From Sphingosinicella microcystinivorans (GTDB taxonomy: Bacteria; Pseudomonadota; Alphaproteobacteria; Sphingomonadales; Sphingomonadaceae): a DNA stretch of 64,000 nucleotides. The notes beneath the pieces were generated by a model. It was not told the DNA's origin and searched no databases. It was given only the letters and a program-made list of their open reading frames with translations. Positions 9,536-18,796 of this stretch are shown one piece after another. Location of the stretch: positions 124,001-188,000 of the forward strand of contig NZ_RBWX01000009.1 in assembly GCF_003634215.1 (NCBI RefSeq), in the 5' to 3' direction. Position numbers and translations under genes: made by a program. Within the stretch, counting starts at the first letter, position 1, and each line of letters begins with the position of its first letter.

Positions 9536-10441
9536 ATGCGTTACACGACCTCAATTCTGGCGGCCTGCGCCTCGCTCGCGATTGCGGGCGCCGCCCAGGC
9601 GACCACCATCACCAACGGCGATCTCAGCATGGGCCTGTTCGACAACGGCGGCCTCGGCAAGGACGGCGTCGGCCTGGCCCTCGCCGGTGCCGGCGATGCA
9701 ATCACGCCCGGCTGCCTTTGCGAAGGTTGGGGTGTCGCAGCCAACGGCACCGGCAACAAGTACGTCTACGGCGGCGGCTCGACCGGTTTCACATCGGCCA
9801 CGCTGAGCGACGTGACGGCTTCGAGCGCGAAGTCGGTCGTGACCACGAACGACGGCCTCACCATCACGCACACCTACACGCCGGTGGCGGGTGAGACGCT
9901 GTTCAAGATCGATGTCGTCATCAAGAACGACTCCGGCGCCGCCCGCACCGACGTGCGCTATGCGCGTACGCTCGACTGGGACGTGACCCCTGGCTACTTC
10001 GGCGACAACTACACGTCGGTCTATGTTCCGGGCGTCGCGCCGGAAGGCAAGGTTCTGCACACGTCGACCAACCCGTTCGCCGTGCCGGATCCCATGGTGC
10101 AGCGCGCGCAGGACGCCAACACGAACGTGTCGGGCGCCGTCGGCGACCTCGGCAGCTACTTCATCTTCAGCTTCGGCGACCTCGCCGATGGTGACGAGTT
10201 GAGCTTCACGACGTTCATCGGTGCGTACACGACCGAATCCGCCCTGCTTGCGGCCTTCGCGGCGGCCGGCGTTGAAGCCTACTCGTTCACCTCGGGTAGC
10301 CGTCACGTCAACGCATTCGGCTACGGCTTCGCGGGTCTCGACCTGCCGCCGATCGGCGAAGTGCCGGAACCGGCTGCGCTGGCGCTGTTCGGTCTCGGTG
10401 TCCTCGGGCTGGGGGCAGCCCGTCGTCGCCGCAAGGCCTAA
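9536..10441 (+). CDS. PEP-CTERM sorting domain-containing exported protein
   Basis: A 301-residue protein with a signal peptide (MRYTTSILAACASLAIAGAAQA, cleavage about residue 22) and a canonical C-terminal sorting signal in the last 26 residues: VPEPAALALFGLG, a hydrophobic stretch and the basic RRRRKA tail. Such proteins are cleaved at Pro-Glu-Pro by exosortase (EpsH/XrtA) and delivered to the cell surface or matrix. The body is rich in Thr, Ser, Gly and Asp and has beta-rich stretches (LTITHTYTPVAGETLFKIDV); I recognise no enzymatic domain. GAGGGG precedes the ATG by about 9 nt. No exosortase or exopolysaccharide gene is in the window. It is monocistronic, between a sigma-54-type promoter and a terminator. 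Confidence 0.88.
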   Translation: MRYTTSILAACASLAIAGAAQATTITNGDLSMGLFDNGGLGKDGVGLALAGAGDAITPGCLCEGWGVAANGTGNKYVYGGGSTGFTSATLSDVTASSAKSVVTTNDGLTITHTYTPVAGETLFKIDVVIKNDSGAARTDVRYARTLDWDVTPGYFGDNYTSVYVPGVAPEGKVLHTSTNPFAVPDPMVQRAQDANTNVSGAVGDLGSYFIFSFGDLADGDELSFTTFIGAYTTESALLAAFAAAGVEAYSFTSGSRHVNAFGYGFAGLDLPPIGEVPEPAALALFGLGVLGLGAARRRRKA

Positions 10442-10455
10442 GACTTACAGTCTCG

Positions 10456-11142
10456 TCACGCGGAAGGGGTCGCCCGAAAGGGCGGCCCCTTCTCATTTGC
10501 TGCCTCCCGCACCCAGAGCGGCCAATCCGCCGGCAGCGGCGCGCTGGCGGAGACGGGCGCTTCCTCCCGATAAGGAATGACGAGACCCGCCGAATGCAAT
10601 CGCATCGGGCCGTTGCCAACGCCATAAACCGGATCGCCCGCGATCGGCGCGAGCGCGTGTGCGGCGTGGACGCGGATCTGGTGTGTGCGGCCGGTTTCGG
10701 GGAAGAAGGCGATGAGCGCCTGCCCCTCATGCGCGGCGAGCCGCTGCCAGCGTGTGGCGGCGAGCTTTCCGGCGGGGTCCACGATCATACGCCAGCCCGC
10801 CTCCGCGCTCGAAACCTTAGCGAGCGGCGCCGCGATGCGGCCTTCGCCCTGCTCCGGCACCCCATCCAGAAGCGCGAGATAGGTCTTGGTGATGCGCCCG
10901 TCGGTGAAAAGCTGGCCAAGGCGCTTCGTAGCCTTTGGATGCCGCGCGAGCACGAGGCAGCCGGAGGTGTCGCGATCCAGCCGGTGCGCGGGCTGCGGCA
11001 GGCGATGAAAGCCGAAGGCGAGTTCGCCGAGGCGTTCCTCCAGGCTGTGCGGGGTCTTCGGCCCCGGATGCACGGCAAGACCGGCCGGCTTGTCGATCAC
11101 CAGCAAGTGCGCATCGATGTGGAGAACAGGCAGCGCCGTCAT
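10456..11142 (-). CDS. RluA-family RNA pseudouridine synthase
   Basis: A 228-residue protein isomerising uridine to pseudouridine in structured RNA. The family motifs are present: LVIDKPAGLAVHPG near the N-terminus, the catalytic-Asp motif PAHRLDRDTSGCLVLAR, RITKTYLAL and PETGRTHQIRVHAA, with no S4 domain. I start at the ATG at 11142, overlapping the stop of the NadR-like kinase gene (ATGA), since residues before it in the longer frame are low-complexity Arg/Gly. The RNA target is unknown; RluA or TruC-like specificity cannot be separated by eye. Its 3' end encodes the PEP-CTERM terminator in antisense. Confidence 0.88.
   Translation of the reverse strand: MTALPVLHIDAHLLVIDKPAGLAVHPGPKTPHSLEERLGELAFGFHRLPQPAHRLDRDTSGCLVLARHPKATKRLGQLFTDGRITKTYLALLDGVPEQGEGRIAAPLAKVSSAEAGWRMIVDPAGKLAATRWQRLAAHEGQALIAFFPETGRTHQIRVHAAHALAPIAGDPVYGVGNGPMRLHSAGLVIPYREEAPVSASAPLPADWPLWVREAANEKGPPFRATPSA
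10464..10491 (+). terminator. Hairpin terminator of the PEP-CTERM gene
   Basis: A 12-bp stem, AAGGGGTCGCCC with GGGCGGCCCCTT (one G-T wobble), closes on a GAAA tetraloop and is followed by a T-rich stretch TCTCATTT. It lies 22 nt after the stop codon and inside the last codons of the convergent pseudouridine synthase gene. Confidence 0.7.
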
Positions 11143-11675
11143 GCGATCCCGGCGGAAGCGATCGCGGCGACCGCCGCGGCGAACCGCTGTTCCGCATCGC
11201 CCGCGATCAGGACCCACGGCACCGCGCGGCGCTCCAGTTCCGCCCGCGATAGCGCCATGAAACGCGCCCGCGCCTCCGGCGTGCGGTGCAGACGGATGCC
11301 GTCATCCACCCACGGGATATCGTCCGCCATCAGCAAATAGAGATCGCCGACATCGGTGAAGGCATCGAGCGCGGGGAGCCGCTGCCCGAGCCCCATCATC
11401 GCCCATGCCGCCGTCATCAGCGGGTCGGTATCGGAGATGATGAGGCGCGCGCCGCGCTCCGCCGCCTGTTCCCGCGCCGCTTCGGTAAGCGCGACATGGC
11501 CGTGCATGATGGAAACGAGATCGTCGGCATCGGTCTCGCTGCCGCGCACCTCGCAGTAGAGGCGCCCGTATTCGGGCACCAGCCGTGTGCCGTAGTGCGC
11601 CGCGAGCCGGGCTCCGAGCGTCGACTTTCCTGTGCTTTCGGGCCCGTGCAGCACGACGTTCGCCGGCCGCTTCAT
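11139..11675 (-). CDS. NadR-like AAA-family ribosylnicotinamide kinase
   Basis: A 178-residue P-loop protein beginning [19 protein letters not shown], with Walker A GPESTGKST at residues 11-19 and a Walker B-like LIISDTDPL near residue 80. It resembles the C-terminal kinase domain of NadR; the adenylyltransferase and DNA-binding domains of enteric NadR are absent. It lies between pnuC (ATGA overlap) and a pseudouridine synthase gene (ATGA overlap). Next to a nicotinamide riboside transporter, its likely role is phosphorylating imported nicotinamide riboside to NMN and trapping it. Confidence 0.85.
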   Translation of the reverse strand: MKRPANVVLHGPESTGKSTLGARLAAHYGTRLVPEYGRLYCEVRGSETDADDLVSIMHGHVALTEAAREQAAERGARLIISDTDPLMTAAWAMMGLGQRLPALDAFTDVGDLYLLMADDIPWVDDGIRLHRTPEARARFMALSRAELERRAVPWVLIAGDAEQRFAAAVAAIASAGIA

Positions 11676-12232
11676 GCCGCCACCGCCGCGGCGCGGCGCC
11701 ACTGGAAGAGCCCGGCGAAGGCGAGGCCGAGGAACACGGTGTAGAGCGCCGACGTGACCGGAAGATCGCGCCACCAGAACAGCCCGATCGCGAGCAGGTT
11801 GACCACGATCCAGTAGATCCAGTTCTCCACGAAACGCCGCACCATCAGGATCTGGCCGGCCACGCTGAGACAGGCGACGGCGCCATCCACATAGGGCGCG
11901 GCGGCATCCGTGAAACGGTGCATCAGGCTCGACCAAAGGAACCACAGCACTGCCGTGACCGCGATCACCAAGGCGTTGCCGCGAAGCCCCATCCAGCGCA
12001 CGGGAACGGTATCGCGCTGCTGCACGCGCCGCCAGCTGACCCAGCCGTAAACATTGAGAACAAGGAAGAAAATCTGCAGCAGCGCGTCGCTGTAGAGCTG
12101 CGCCTCGTAGAACACGACCGCGTACAGGCTGACCATCGCGATGCCGAACGGATAGTTCCAAACGCTGCGCCGAACGACGAGCGTGACATTGGCGAGGCCG
12201 AGGAGAGCGGCGATGATTTCGAGGGCGGACAT
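11672..12232 (-). CDS. pnuC: Nicotinamide riboside transporter PnuC
   Basis: A 186-residue inner-membrane protein with about seven predicted helices and PnuC landmarks: [31 protein letters not shown], and the [16 protein letters not shown] segment near residues 138-153. PnuC transports nicotinamide riboside by facilitated diffusion and depends on an intracellular kinase, here the overlapping NadR-like gene. The ATG at 12232 gives the normal family N-terminus ([16 protein letters not shown]); a longer frame upstream runs through rpoZ sequence and is not coding. It is divergent from rpoZ. No riboswitch was recognised upstream. Confidence 0.93.
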   Translation of the reverse strand: MSALEIIAALLGLANVTLVVRRSVWNYPFGIAMVSLYAVVFYEAQLYSDALLQIFFLVLNVYGWVSWRRVQQRDTVPVRWMGLRGNALVIAVTAVLWFLWSSLMHRFTDAAAPYVDGAVACLSVAGQILMVRRFVENWIYWIVVNLLAIGLFWWRDLPVTSALYTVFLGLAFAGLFQWRRAAAVAA

Positions 12233-12299
12233 GCCTTCCCCGCATAGCATCCGCCCTGCCCCGTGCAATGTGCCGAAACGTCGGGATCGGGGCTTTTCC

Positions 12300-12328
12300 T
12301 TGACTCCTGTTGCGCGCACGCCTACATC
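12300..12328 (+). promoter_or_regulatory. Sigma-70-type promoter of rpoZ
   Basis: TTGACT at 12300-12305 and TACATC at 12323-12328 are separated by 17 bp, the optimal spacing. Transcription would begin near 12335 and give a leader of about 37 nt to the rpoZ start at 12372. The -10 box is a weak match, so the call is moderate. Confidence 0.45.
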
Positions 12329-12371
12329 GCGACCCTTACGAATTTCCCGATTTTTTGCTGGAGTTTGCCCG

Positions 12372-12713
12372 ATGGCGCGCGTCACCGTCGAAGATTGCGT
12401 AGACAAGATTCCCAACCGCTTCGAACTCGTGTTGCTCGCAGGCCAGCGCGCGCGCCAGATTTCGAGCGGCGCCGAACTGACCCTCGACCGCGACCGCGAC
12501 AAGAATCCGGTCGTCGCGCTGCGCGAAATCGCCGAGCAAACCGTGAAGCCCGCACAGCTGAACGAAGCACTGGTTTCGGGTATGCAGCGCGTGATCGTGG
12601 ACGACGAAGACACGGTGGACGAGATCGGCAGCCTCGCCGAGAGCGCGGAGGCCCTGCGTCTCACCGCGGCCGCGCCGCCCAAGCCGACGCCGATCGTTCC
12701 CGACTACGACTGA
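12372..12713 (+). CDS. rpoZ: DNA-directed RNA polymerase subunit omega
   Basis: A 113-residue protein starting [28 protein letters not shown], the canonical omega N-terminus, with a conserved [10 protein letters not shown] segment and an acidic/Pro-rich tail typical of alphaproteobacteria. Omega assists folding of the beta' subunit and core assembly, and is part of the (p)ppGpp binding site of RNA polymerase; the synthetase/hydrolase gene rsh lies 1.4 kb downstream, a common alphaproteobacterial neighbourhood. A strong terminator follows. Confidence 0.96.
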   Translation: MARVTVEDCVDKIPNRFELVLLAGQRARQISSGAELTLDRDRDKNPVVALREIAEQTVKPAQLNEALVSGMQRVIVDDEDTVDEIGSLAESAEALRLTAAAPPKPTPIVPDYD

Positions 12714-12734
12714 TCGGGACGAAGTAGCGAATTG

Positions 12735-12762
12735 AAACGGCGGGGGCTTTCCCCGCCGTTTT
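12735..12762 (+). terminator. Intrinsic terminator after rpoZ
   Basis: ACGGCGGGG at 12737-12745 pairs perfectly with CCCCGCCGT at 12751-12759 around a GCTTT loop, extended by flanking A/T pairs and followed by TTTC. It lies 22 nt after the rpoZ stop. Confidence 0.85.
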
Positions 12763-12849
12763 CATTTGAGCAGGGCGTTGCCGACCGCGTAACCCCGGTT
12801 TGCGGAACCAACGCTTTGCAAAGCCGCGCCTGCGCGCCACATCGTATCC

Positions 12850-13644
12850 ATGCAAAACAGCAAGCAACCCGCATTGTTCATCCCGCACGGCGGCGGCCCG
12901 TGCTTCTTCATGGACGACCCGCGCGGCATCTGGCGCGGCATGGAGGCGTATCTTCGCAGCATCGCGGCAACCCTGCCCGCAACGCCCCGCGCCATCCTTG
13001 TCGTTTCCGGTCACTGGGAGACGGAAGGGTTCGCCTTCACCGGCGCGGAACGCCCGACGCTCGTGTACGACTATTACAACTTCCCGCCGCACACCTACGA
13101 CCTGCGCTATGATGCCCCCGGCGACCCCGCGCTCGCGGCGCGCGGCGCGGAGCTGCTTCGCAGCGCCGGACTTCCGGCGACGGTCGATGCGGCGCGCGGG
13201 CTCGACCACGGCGTCTTCGTTCCCCTGAAGGTCGCTTTCCCAGAGGCGGCGATCCCGGTCGTTGAAATGTCGGTCGATCTCAACCTCGATCCCGCACTCC
13301 ACCTCGCGGCGGGCCGCGCACTGGCGCCGCTGCGCGATGAAGCCGTCCTCATTGTCGGCTCGGGCATGAGCTTTCACAACATGCACGGCTACGGCGATCC
13401 GCGCTTCACCGCGCCCTCGAACGCCTTCGACGCCTGGCTGACCAAGGCCGTGGAAGCGGATGCGGAAAGCCGGAGTTCAGATCTCGCACGCTGGGAATCC
13501 GCGCCAGCCGCGCGTGCCAGCCATCCGCGCGAGGAGCACCTGATCCCGCTGATGGTCGCGTCCGGCGCCTCGGACGCGCCGGGCCGGCGCGACTACCACG
13601 AACATGTTCTCGAAACGGCGATCTCGGGCTTTCGCTTCCCGTGA
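12850..13644 (+). CDS. DODA-type (LigB-fold) extradiol ring-opening dioxygenase
   Basis: A 264-residue class III extradiol dioxygenase-like protein of the 4,5-DOPA dioxygenase (YgiD) subgroup. Putative metal and catalytic histidines are visible in LFIPHGGG (H13), VVSGHWE, RGLDHGVFVPL and SFHNMHG, and the C-terminal SHPREEHLIPLMVA is typical. The family opens catechol-type rings with Fe(II) or Zn(II); the natural substrate of such stand-alone bacterial proteins is generally unknown. Nothing nearby suggests an aromatic degradation operon. It is flanked by rpoZ and an S9-peptidase remnant. Confidence 0.88.
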   Translation: MQNSKQPALFIPHGGGPCFFMDDPRGIWRGMEAYLRSIAATLPATPRAILVVSGHWETEGFAFTGAERPTLVYDYYNFPPHTYDLRYDAPGDPALAARGAELLRSAGLPATVDAARGLDHGVFVPLKVAFPEAAIPVVEMSVDLNLDPALHLAAGRALAPLRDEAVLIVGSGMSFHNMHGYGDPRFTAPSNAFDAWLTKAVEADAESRSSDLARWESAPAARASHPREEHLIPLMVASGASDAPGRRDYHEHVLETAISGFRFP

Positions 13645-13659
13645 TGCTTTCCAGGTGCT

Positions 13660-13923
13660 TCAGGGCGCAGGAGGGTTGTGCTTCTCGACGAAGGCGAGCG
13701 CGGGCTCGTTGTTCTTATCGACAACAATCAGTCTGCGCGCTTCGGCGATAACGCCCACGACAGCAATGCGCTCGCCTGACGGCGAAATCGCCGCCATCTC
13801 GAAACCAGGCAGTTGCCCGTAGACATCAAGAGGCGGAGGTGCGGCCCGGACCGACGCAGTAACTATACAGGAGAGGAAGAATGCCGGGACTAGTCTTGAG
13901 AAACGAAACCGCACGCCCCGCAT
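13660..13923 (-). pseudogene. N-terminal remnant of an S9 prolyl-oligopeptidase-like hydrolase
   Basis: The 87-codon frame encodes a signal peptide (FRFSRLVPAFFLSCIVTASVRA) and then PLDVYGQLPGFEMAAISPSGERIAVV, the first propeller blade seen at the N-terminus of secreted S9/alpha-beta hydrolase family peptidases in sphingomonads. Those proteins run to about 600-700 residues. Here the frame ends after only about 65 mature residues and the dioxygenase gene follows immediately, so the catalytic domain is lost. It looks like a deletion remnant; a genuine short secreted protein is less likely. The next 213 bp up to rsh are comparatively AT-rich and hold only a 7-bp hairpin (13949-13970). Confidence 0.55.
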
Positions 13924-14136
13924 CGTTCTGCCCTTCGCAAAAGATTACTGCCCCTATGCACAAAGGGGCAGGACCGATCACAAACTCAAGAGCAAAATCT
14001 CAAGACAATAATTTGAAACTAAAGAATAACGTTTTCGCCTTTATCGCCGCGGCTGCTTTGAAAACATCAACTCCCCCCTTGCCCCGCACGGCCCCATGCC
14101 CCCAAATAGCGTAGGGAGGATGGTGGAAAGGCTCGT

Positions 14137-16242
14137 GTGCTCAGGCAGTTCGAACTTGTCGAGAAGGTAAAGGCCTACGATCCCAGCGCGGACGAGGATT
14201 TGCTGAACCGCGCCTATGTGTTTTCGGTGAAGGCGCACGGCAGCCAGCTGCGCGCCAGCGGCGACCCGTATTTCTCGCATCCGATCGAGGTGGCCGGCAT
14301 CCTGACCGACCTGAAGCTCGACGACGAGACGATCGCGACGGCCATTCTGCACGATACGCTGGAAGATACGGTCGCGACCCCCGAGGAGGTCGAGGCGCTG
14401 TTCGGGAAGAACGTCGCGCGGCTGGTGGACGGCGTGACCAAGCTGTCGCGCATCGAAGCGCAGACGGAGAGCGAGCGGGCGGCCGAGAATTTCCGCAAGT
14501 TCCTGCTCGCGATGTCGGACGACATTCGCGTGCTGCTCGTGAAGCTCGCCGACCGGCTGCACAACATGCGCACGCTGCACTTCATCAAGGACCCGGAGAA
14601 GCGCAAGCGCATCGCCCGCGAGACGATGGACATCTACGCGCCGCTCGCCGAGCGGATCGGCATGTACGAGTTCATGGACGAGATGAAGCAGGTGTCGTTC
14701 CGCGAGCTTGAACCCGAGGCCTATCAGTCGATCACGACACGGCTCGAGCGGCTGCGCGCGGCCGGCGGCGACCAGCTCACCCGGATCAGCACAGAGATCA
14801 AGGACGTTCTCGGCAGCCACGGTGTCGATGCCGATGTCGCGGGCCGCGAAAAGCGCCCCTTCTCGATCTGGCGCAAGATGCAGGAACGGCACATCCCGTT
14901 CGAACAGCTTTCGGACGTGATCGCATTCCGCGTGATCGTGGACAAACCCGACGACTGCTACCGCGCGCTCGGCGTCATCCACCAGCGCTGGCCGATGGTT
15001 CCGGGACGCTTCAAGGACTTCATCTCGACGCCCAAGCGCAACGGATATCGTTCGCTCCACACAACGATCATCCACGGCGATCACATGCGCGTGGAAATCC
15101 AGATCCGTACACGCGGGATGCACGAACAGGCCGAAATGGGCCTTGCCGCCCACTGGGCCTACAAGCAGGACGAGAACGCGCGCGCTTCCGAGCGTTACCC
15201 CTGGCTTTCCGACCTTCTCGAAATCCTCGATCAGGCGGGAAGCCCCGAAGAGCTGATGGAGAACGCCAAACTCGGCCTCTATCAGGATCAGGTGTTCTGC
15301 TTCACCCCCAAGGGCGAGCTGATCCAGCTGCCGCGCGGCGCGACGCCCGTGGACTTCGCCTACGCGGTGCATTCCAAGATCGGCGAGACCACCGTGGGCG
15401 CCAAGGTGAACGGGCGCGTCGTGCCTCTGCGCACCGCGCTTGCGAACGGCGACCAGGTGGAAATCCTGCGCTCCGCCCGGCAGCAGCCGGATGCGACATG
15501 GGAGAGCTTCGTGGTGACGGCGAAGGCGCGCGCCGCGATCCGCCGCTTCATCCGCCACAAGGAGCACGAGGAACAGTCCGCGCTCGGCGAACGCCTGCTC
15601 GCCGACATCATCAAGCGGCTCGATGTGAAACTCGGCGAAAGCGCCATCGACGATGCCTTGAAGCGCCTCGGTTTGCACGATCGTCAGGATCTCGTGCTGG
15701 GACTCGCCGCACACCGTATCGAGGACGACGCCGTGATCGATGCGCTGCTGCCGGGCCGCATCCTCAATGCGCGCGCCAAGCGACGCGCGAAGCGCAACCC
15801 CAAGGCGAAGCTCTCGATCAAGGGGCTGACGCCGGGCGTTTCCGTGCATCTCGCGCAGTGCTGCAGCCCGATCCCCGGCGACCGCATCATCGGCATCCGC
15901 CGTCAGAGCGGCAGCATCGACGTCCACACGATCGACTGTTCGACGCTCGCCGACGCGGACGGGCGCGAATGGCTCGATCTCGGCTGGGGCGACGACAATG
16001 ACGGCGCGGTCGTGCGGCTTTCCGCCGTACTGCGCAACGAGACGGGTAGCCTTGCCACGATGACGGGCGTGCTCGCGAAACAGGGCGCCAACATCGTGAA
16101 CATGCGCACGCACCACCGCGACCGCGATTTCCACACCTTCGTGGTCGATGTCGAGGTGGACAATCTGGCGCATCTCACGAATATCATCGGTGCGTTAAGG
16201 GCGACCGACGCCGTGACATCCGTGGAGCGCATGAAGGCATGA
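14137..16242 (+). CDS. rsh: Bifunctional (p)ppGpp synthetase/hydrolase (Rel/SpoT homologue)
   Basis: A 701-residue long RSH protein. The N-terminal HD hydrolase domain carries HDTLEDT (H72-D73) and [13 protein letters not shown]; the synthetase domain has the RFKD motif in [21 protein letters not shown], the RxKD form of bifunctional enzymes; a TGS domain ([24 protein letters not shown]) and a C-terminal ACT domain (about residues 630-700) follow. It sets the alarmone level for the stringent response. The start is GTG, 5 nt after GGAAAGG. Its stop overlaps pyrE (ATGA), beginning a five-gene operon. Confidence 0.96.
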   Translation: MLRQFELVEKVKAYDPSADEDLLNRAYVFSVKAHGSQLRASGDPYFSHPIEVAGILTDLKLDDETIATAILHDTLEDTVATPEEVEALFGKNVARLVDGVTKLSRIEAQTESERAAENFRKFLLAMSDDIRVLLVKLADRLHNMRTLHFIKDPEKRKRIARETMDIYAPLAERIGMYEFMDEMKQVSFRELEPEAYQSITTRLERLRAAGGDQLTRISTEIKDVLGSHGVDADVAGREKRPFSIWRKMQERHIPFEQLSDVIAFRVIVDKPDDCYRALGVIHQRWPMVPGRFKDFISTPKRNGYRSLHTTIIHGDHMRVEIQIRTRGMHEQAEMGLAAHWAYKQDENARASERYPWLSDLLEILDQAGSPEELMENAKLGLYQDQVFCFTPKGELIQLPRGATPVDFAYAVHSKIGETTVGAKVNGRVVPLRTALANGDQVEILRSARQQPDATWESFVVTAKARAAIRRFIRHKEHEEQSALGERLLADIIKRLDVKLGESAIDDALKRLGLHDRQDLVLGLAAHRIEDDAVIDALLPGRILNARAKRRAKRNPKAKLSIKGLTPGVSVHLAQCCSPIPGDRIIGIRRQSGSIDVHTIDCSTLADADGREWLDLGWGDDNDGAVVRLSAVLRNETGSLATMTGVLAKQGANIVNMRTHHRDRDFHTFVVDVEVDNLAHLTNIIGALRATDAVTSVERMKA

Positions 16243-16823
16243 CAGACGAAGAGGTTCTTGGGGAATTCCGCGCCGCCGAAGCGCTGCTTGAAGGACATTT
16301 CATCCTGTCCTCGGGGCTGCGCTCGCCGAAGTACCTGCAGTGCGCGCGCGTCCTGATGGACCCGGCGCGTGCCGAGCGGCTGGCGAAGGGGCTCGCGGAA
16401 AAGATACCGGCGGACCTGCGCGGGCAGATCGAGGCGGTGGTGGCGCCCGCGATGGGCGGGCTCATCATCGGCTACGAAGTCGCGCGCGCGCTCGGTGTGG
16501 ATTCGATGTTCGTGGAGCGGCCCCAGGGAACATTCGAACTCCGGCGCGGTTTCCGGCTGGAACCCGGGACGAAGGTGCTGATGATGGAAGACGTGGTGAC
16601 GACCGGGCTCTCCTCGCGCGAGGCGATCGCCGCGATCGAGGCGGCGGGCGGCAAGGTGATCGCGGGCGGCTGCCTCGTCGACCGTTCGAACGGCACCGCC
16701 GACATCGGCGTGCCGCTCTATTCGCTGATCCGGCTCAACGTTCCCACCTACAGCGCCGACAAGCTGCCGCAGGACCTTGCCGCGCTGCCCGCGGTGAAAC
16801 CGGGATCGAGGGCCGCCGCGTGA
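16239..16823 (+). CDS. pyrE: Orotate phosphoribosyltransferase
   Basis: A 194-residue type I phosphoribosyltransferase that joins orotate and PRPP to give OMP in pyrimidine synthesis. It has [41 protein letters not shown] and the PRPP-binding loop [17 protein letters not shown]. Its ends overlap rsh (ATGA) and pdxJ (GTGA), so translation is coupled. Linking pyrimidine and pyridoxal synthesis to rsh in one transcript is common in sphingomonads. Confidence 0.95.
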   Translation: MTDEEVLGEFRAAEALLEGHFILSSGLRSPKYLQCARVLMDPARAERLAKGLAEKIPADLRGQIEAVVAPAMGGLIIGYEVARALGVDSMFVERPQGTFELRRGFRLEPGTKVLMMEDVVTTGLSSREAIAAIEAAGGKVIAGGCLVDRSNGTADIGVPLYSLIRLNVPTYSADKLPQDLAALPAVKPGSRAAA

Positions 16824-17569
16824 GCCTGGTTCGCCTTGGCGTGAACATCGATCACGTCGCCACGATCCGCAACGCGCGCGGCGGCGTGCATCCCGATCCC
16901 GTTAAGGCGGCGCTGATCGCCGCCGCCGCGGGCGCGGACGGCATCACCGCGCACCTGCGCGAAGACCGTCGCCACATCAGCGACGATGACATCGCGCGGC
17001 TTGCAAACGAGATCGACCTGCCGCTGAACCTCGAAATGGCGGCCACCGAGGAAATGCTGGACATCGCGCTGCGCCATGCACCGCACGCGGTGTGCATCGT
17101 GCCCGAACGGCGCGAGGAGCGGACGACGGAGGGCGGACTCGACGTTGTCGGCAACCAGCCGAACCTGCGGACATTCGTGGAGCGGCTTTCCGCGCGCGGC
17201 TGCCGGGTCAGCCTGTTCATCGAGCCGGACCCCGAGCAGATCGAGGCCTCCGCGGCGATCGGCGCGGCTGTCGTCGAACTCCACACCGGCCGCTATGCGC
17301 TGACCGAAGGCATGTCGCGCGGTGAGGAACTGGAGCGGCTGACCGCAGGCGCCGCGCTTGCGGCAAAACGCGGCCTGGAGGTTCATGCCGGGCACGGGCT
17401 TCGTTTCGACAACGTGGCGCAGATAGCGATGATCCCCGAAGTCGTCGAACTCAACATCGGACATTTCCTTGTCGGCGAGGCGGTGTTCATCGGTCTCGAT
17501 GCCGCGATTCGCGAAATGCGGCGGCTGATGAACGAAGCGCGCAACGCACCCACTCCCGCGGGAGCCTGA
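16820..17569 (+). CDS. pdxJ: Pyridoxine 5'-phosphate synthase
   Basis: A 249-residue TIM-barrel enzyme forming pyridoxine 5'-phosphate from 1-deoxy-xylulose-5-phosphate and 3-amino-1-hydroxyacetone phosphate. The N-terminus [19 protein letters not shown] is diagnostic, with [38 protein letters not shown] and VHAGHGL following. The start is GTG at 16820, overlapping the pyrE stop (GTGA). Its last bases and stop codon (17567-17569) abut the unusual acpS start region. Confidence 0.95.
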   Translation: MSLVRLGVNIDHVATIRNARGGVHPDPVKAALIAAAAGADGITAHLREDRRHISDDDIARLANEIDLPLNLEMAATEEMLDIALRHAPHAVCIVPERREERTTEGGLDVVGNQPNLRTFVERLSARGCRVSLFIEPDPEQIEASAAIGAAVVELHTGRYALTEGMSRGEELERLTAGAALAAKRGLEVHAGHGLRFDNVAQIAMIPEVVELNIGHFLVGEAVFIGLDAAIREMRRLMNEARNAPTPAGA

Positions 17570-17571
17570 TC

Positions 17572-17979
17572 CTGCCCCACGTCGTCGGCCTCGGCTCTGA
17601 CCTCTGCAATATCGAGCGTATCCAATCGAGCCTCGACCGTTTCGGTGTGCGCTTCATCAACCGCGTGTTCACGGAGATCGAGATCGCGCGGTCTGAACGC
17701 CGCGTGCTGACGCGCGCCGCCTCCTACGCCAAGCGCTTCGCGGCGAAGGAAGCCTGCTCCAAGGCGCTCGGCACGGGCTTCCGGCGCGGCGTTTTCATGC
17801 GCGACATGGGCGTCATCAACCTCCCCTCCGGCCAGCCGACGCTGGCGCTGACGGGCGGCGCGGCGGCGCGGCTCGCCGAGATCACACCCGACGGCCATAC
17901 GCTCGACATCCACTTGACCCTGACCGACGATCACCCGTGGGCGCAGGCGATGGTACTCATCACGGCGCGGCCGCTGTGA
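17572..17979 (+). CDS. acpS: Holo-[acyl-carrier-protein] synthase, apparently with a non-canonical start
   Basis: AcpS transfers 4'-phosphopantetheine from CoA to the conserved Ser of ACP. The frame shows [14 protein letters not shown] with the Mg-binding Asp, [10 protein letters not shown], and the catalytic [16 protein letters not shown]. No ATG, GTG or TTG precedes the essential GSDLC segment in frame; the first canonical start, GTG 17647, would delete it. Candidates are CTG 17572 (7 nt after GGAG at 17561-17564, chosen here, 135 residues), ATC 17569, or CTG 17566, which would overlap the pdxJ stop as CTGA. The stop overlaps lepB (GTGA). Function is secure but the start is uncertain. Confidence 0.85.
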   Translation: MPHVVGLGSDLCNIERIQSSLDRFGVRFINRVFTEIEIARSERRVLTRAASYAKRFAAKEACSKALGTGFRRGVFMRDMGVINLPSGQPTLALTGGAAARLAEITPDGHTLDIHLTLTDDHPWAQAMVLITARPL

Positions 17980-18785
17980 GCGACAAGAAGCCCGGCATCG
18001 ACTGGAAAAAGGAGCTGCGCTACGCGGCGCTGCTCGGCATCGCGGTGATGGGCATCTGGTCGTTCGTTGCCAAGCCTTTCTATATTCCTTCGGAATCGAT
18101 GGTGCCGACGCTGCTCGTCGGGGACCGGCTCGTCGTCAGCAAGTATCCCTACGGCTTTTCGTACCTGTCCCCGTTCCTGCCCGTGCTGCCGAAGATGGAA
18201 GGCCGCGCGTTCGGCAAGCTCCCCGAACGCGGCGACATCGTGGTCGTGAAGTCGCCGAGCGATCACAAGGACTGGATCAAGCGCGTGATCGGCCTCCCCG
18301 GCGACACCGTGCAGATGCAGGGGGGCGTGCTCTATCTGAACAACACCGCTGTGCCGAAGCGGGCCGCATCCCCGACGATGATCCCGGAAACCGACAACAT
18401 GCACTGCGCGCGACCGGAGTTCCGCGTAGTCGAAGCCGACGGGACACGTTTCTGCCGCTATCCGCGTTTCATCGAGACGCTGCCCGGCGGGCGCAGCTAT
18501 GCGGTGCTCGATCTTCTGTTCAGCTACGCGGACGACACGCCTCCGGTGCTGGTACCGCAGGGCCATGTGTTCCTGATGGGAGACAATCGCGATCGTTCTG
18601 CGGACAGCCGCTTCTCACCCGAAGAAGGCGGGCTCGGGCTGTTGCCGATCGAAAACGTTGTCGGACGCGCCGAGTTCACAACCTTCTCGCTCGACGGCAG
18701 CCAGCGCTTCTGGAACCCCGTGAGCTGGTTCACCGCGCTGCGGGGAGATAGAGCGTGGATGTCGCTGCGGGGCGAAGACGAGTAG
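17976..18785 (+). CDS. lepB: Signal peptidase I
   Basis: A 269-residue inner-membrane serine protease removing signal peptides from exported proteins. One N-terminal membrane helix (about residues 15-32) is followed by the nucleophile S41 in PSESMVPTL and the general-base lysine K102 in [12 protein letters not shown], then the [12 protein letters not shown] box. The GTG start at 17976 overlaps the acpS stop (GTGA). It closes the rsh-pyrE-pdxJ-acpS-lepB operon and is followed by a hairpin terminator. Confidence 0.95.
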   Translation: MSDKKPGIDWKKELRYAALLGIAVMGIWSFVAKPFYIPSESMVPTLLVGDRLVVSKYPYGFSYLSPFLPVLPKMEGRAFGKLPERGDIVVVKSPSDHKDWIKRVIGLPGDTVQMQGGVLYLNNTAVPKRAASPTMIPETDNMHCARPEFRVVEADGTRFCRYPRFIETLPGGRSYAVLDLLFSYADDTPPVLVPQGHVFLMGDNRDRSADSRFSPEEGGLGLLPIENVVGRAEFTTFSLDGSQRFWNPVSWFTALRGDRAWMSLRGEDE

Positions 18786-18796
18786 GGCGGCGCAGG

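Noticed and set aside
11676-12682. Long minus-strand frame extending pnuC upstream through rpoZ
   Set aside because: The N-terminal 150 residues are antisense to rpoZ and low-complexity; the PnuC family start is at 12232.
13949-13970. Hairpin TGCCCCT/AGGGGCA as a terminator or small RNA
   Set aside because: The stem is only 7 bp, no T-run follows on either strand, and no upstream gene ends at a suitable distance.
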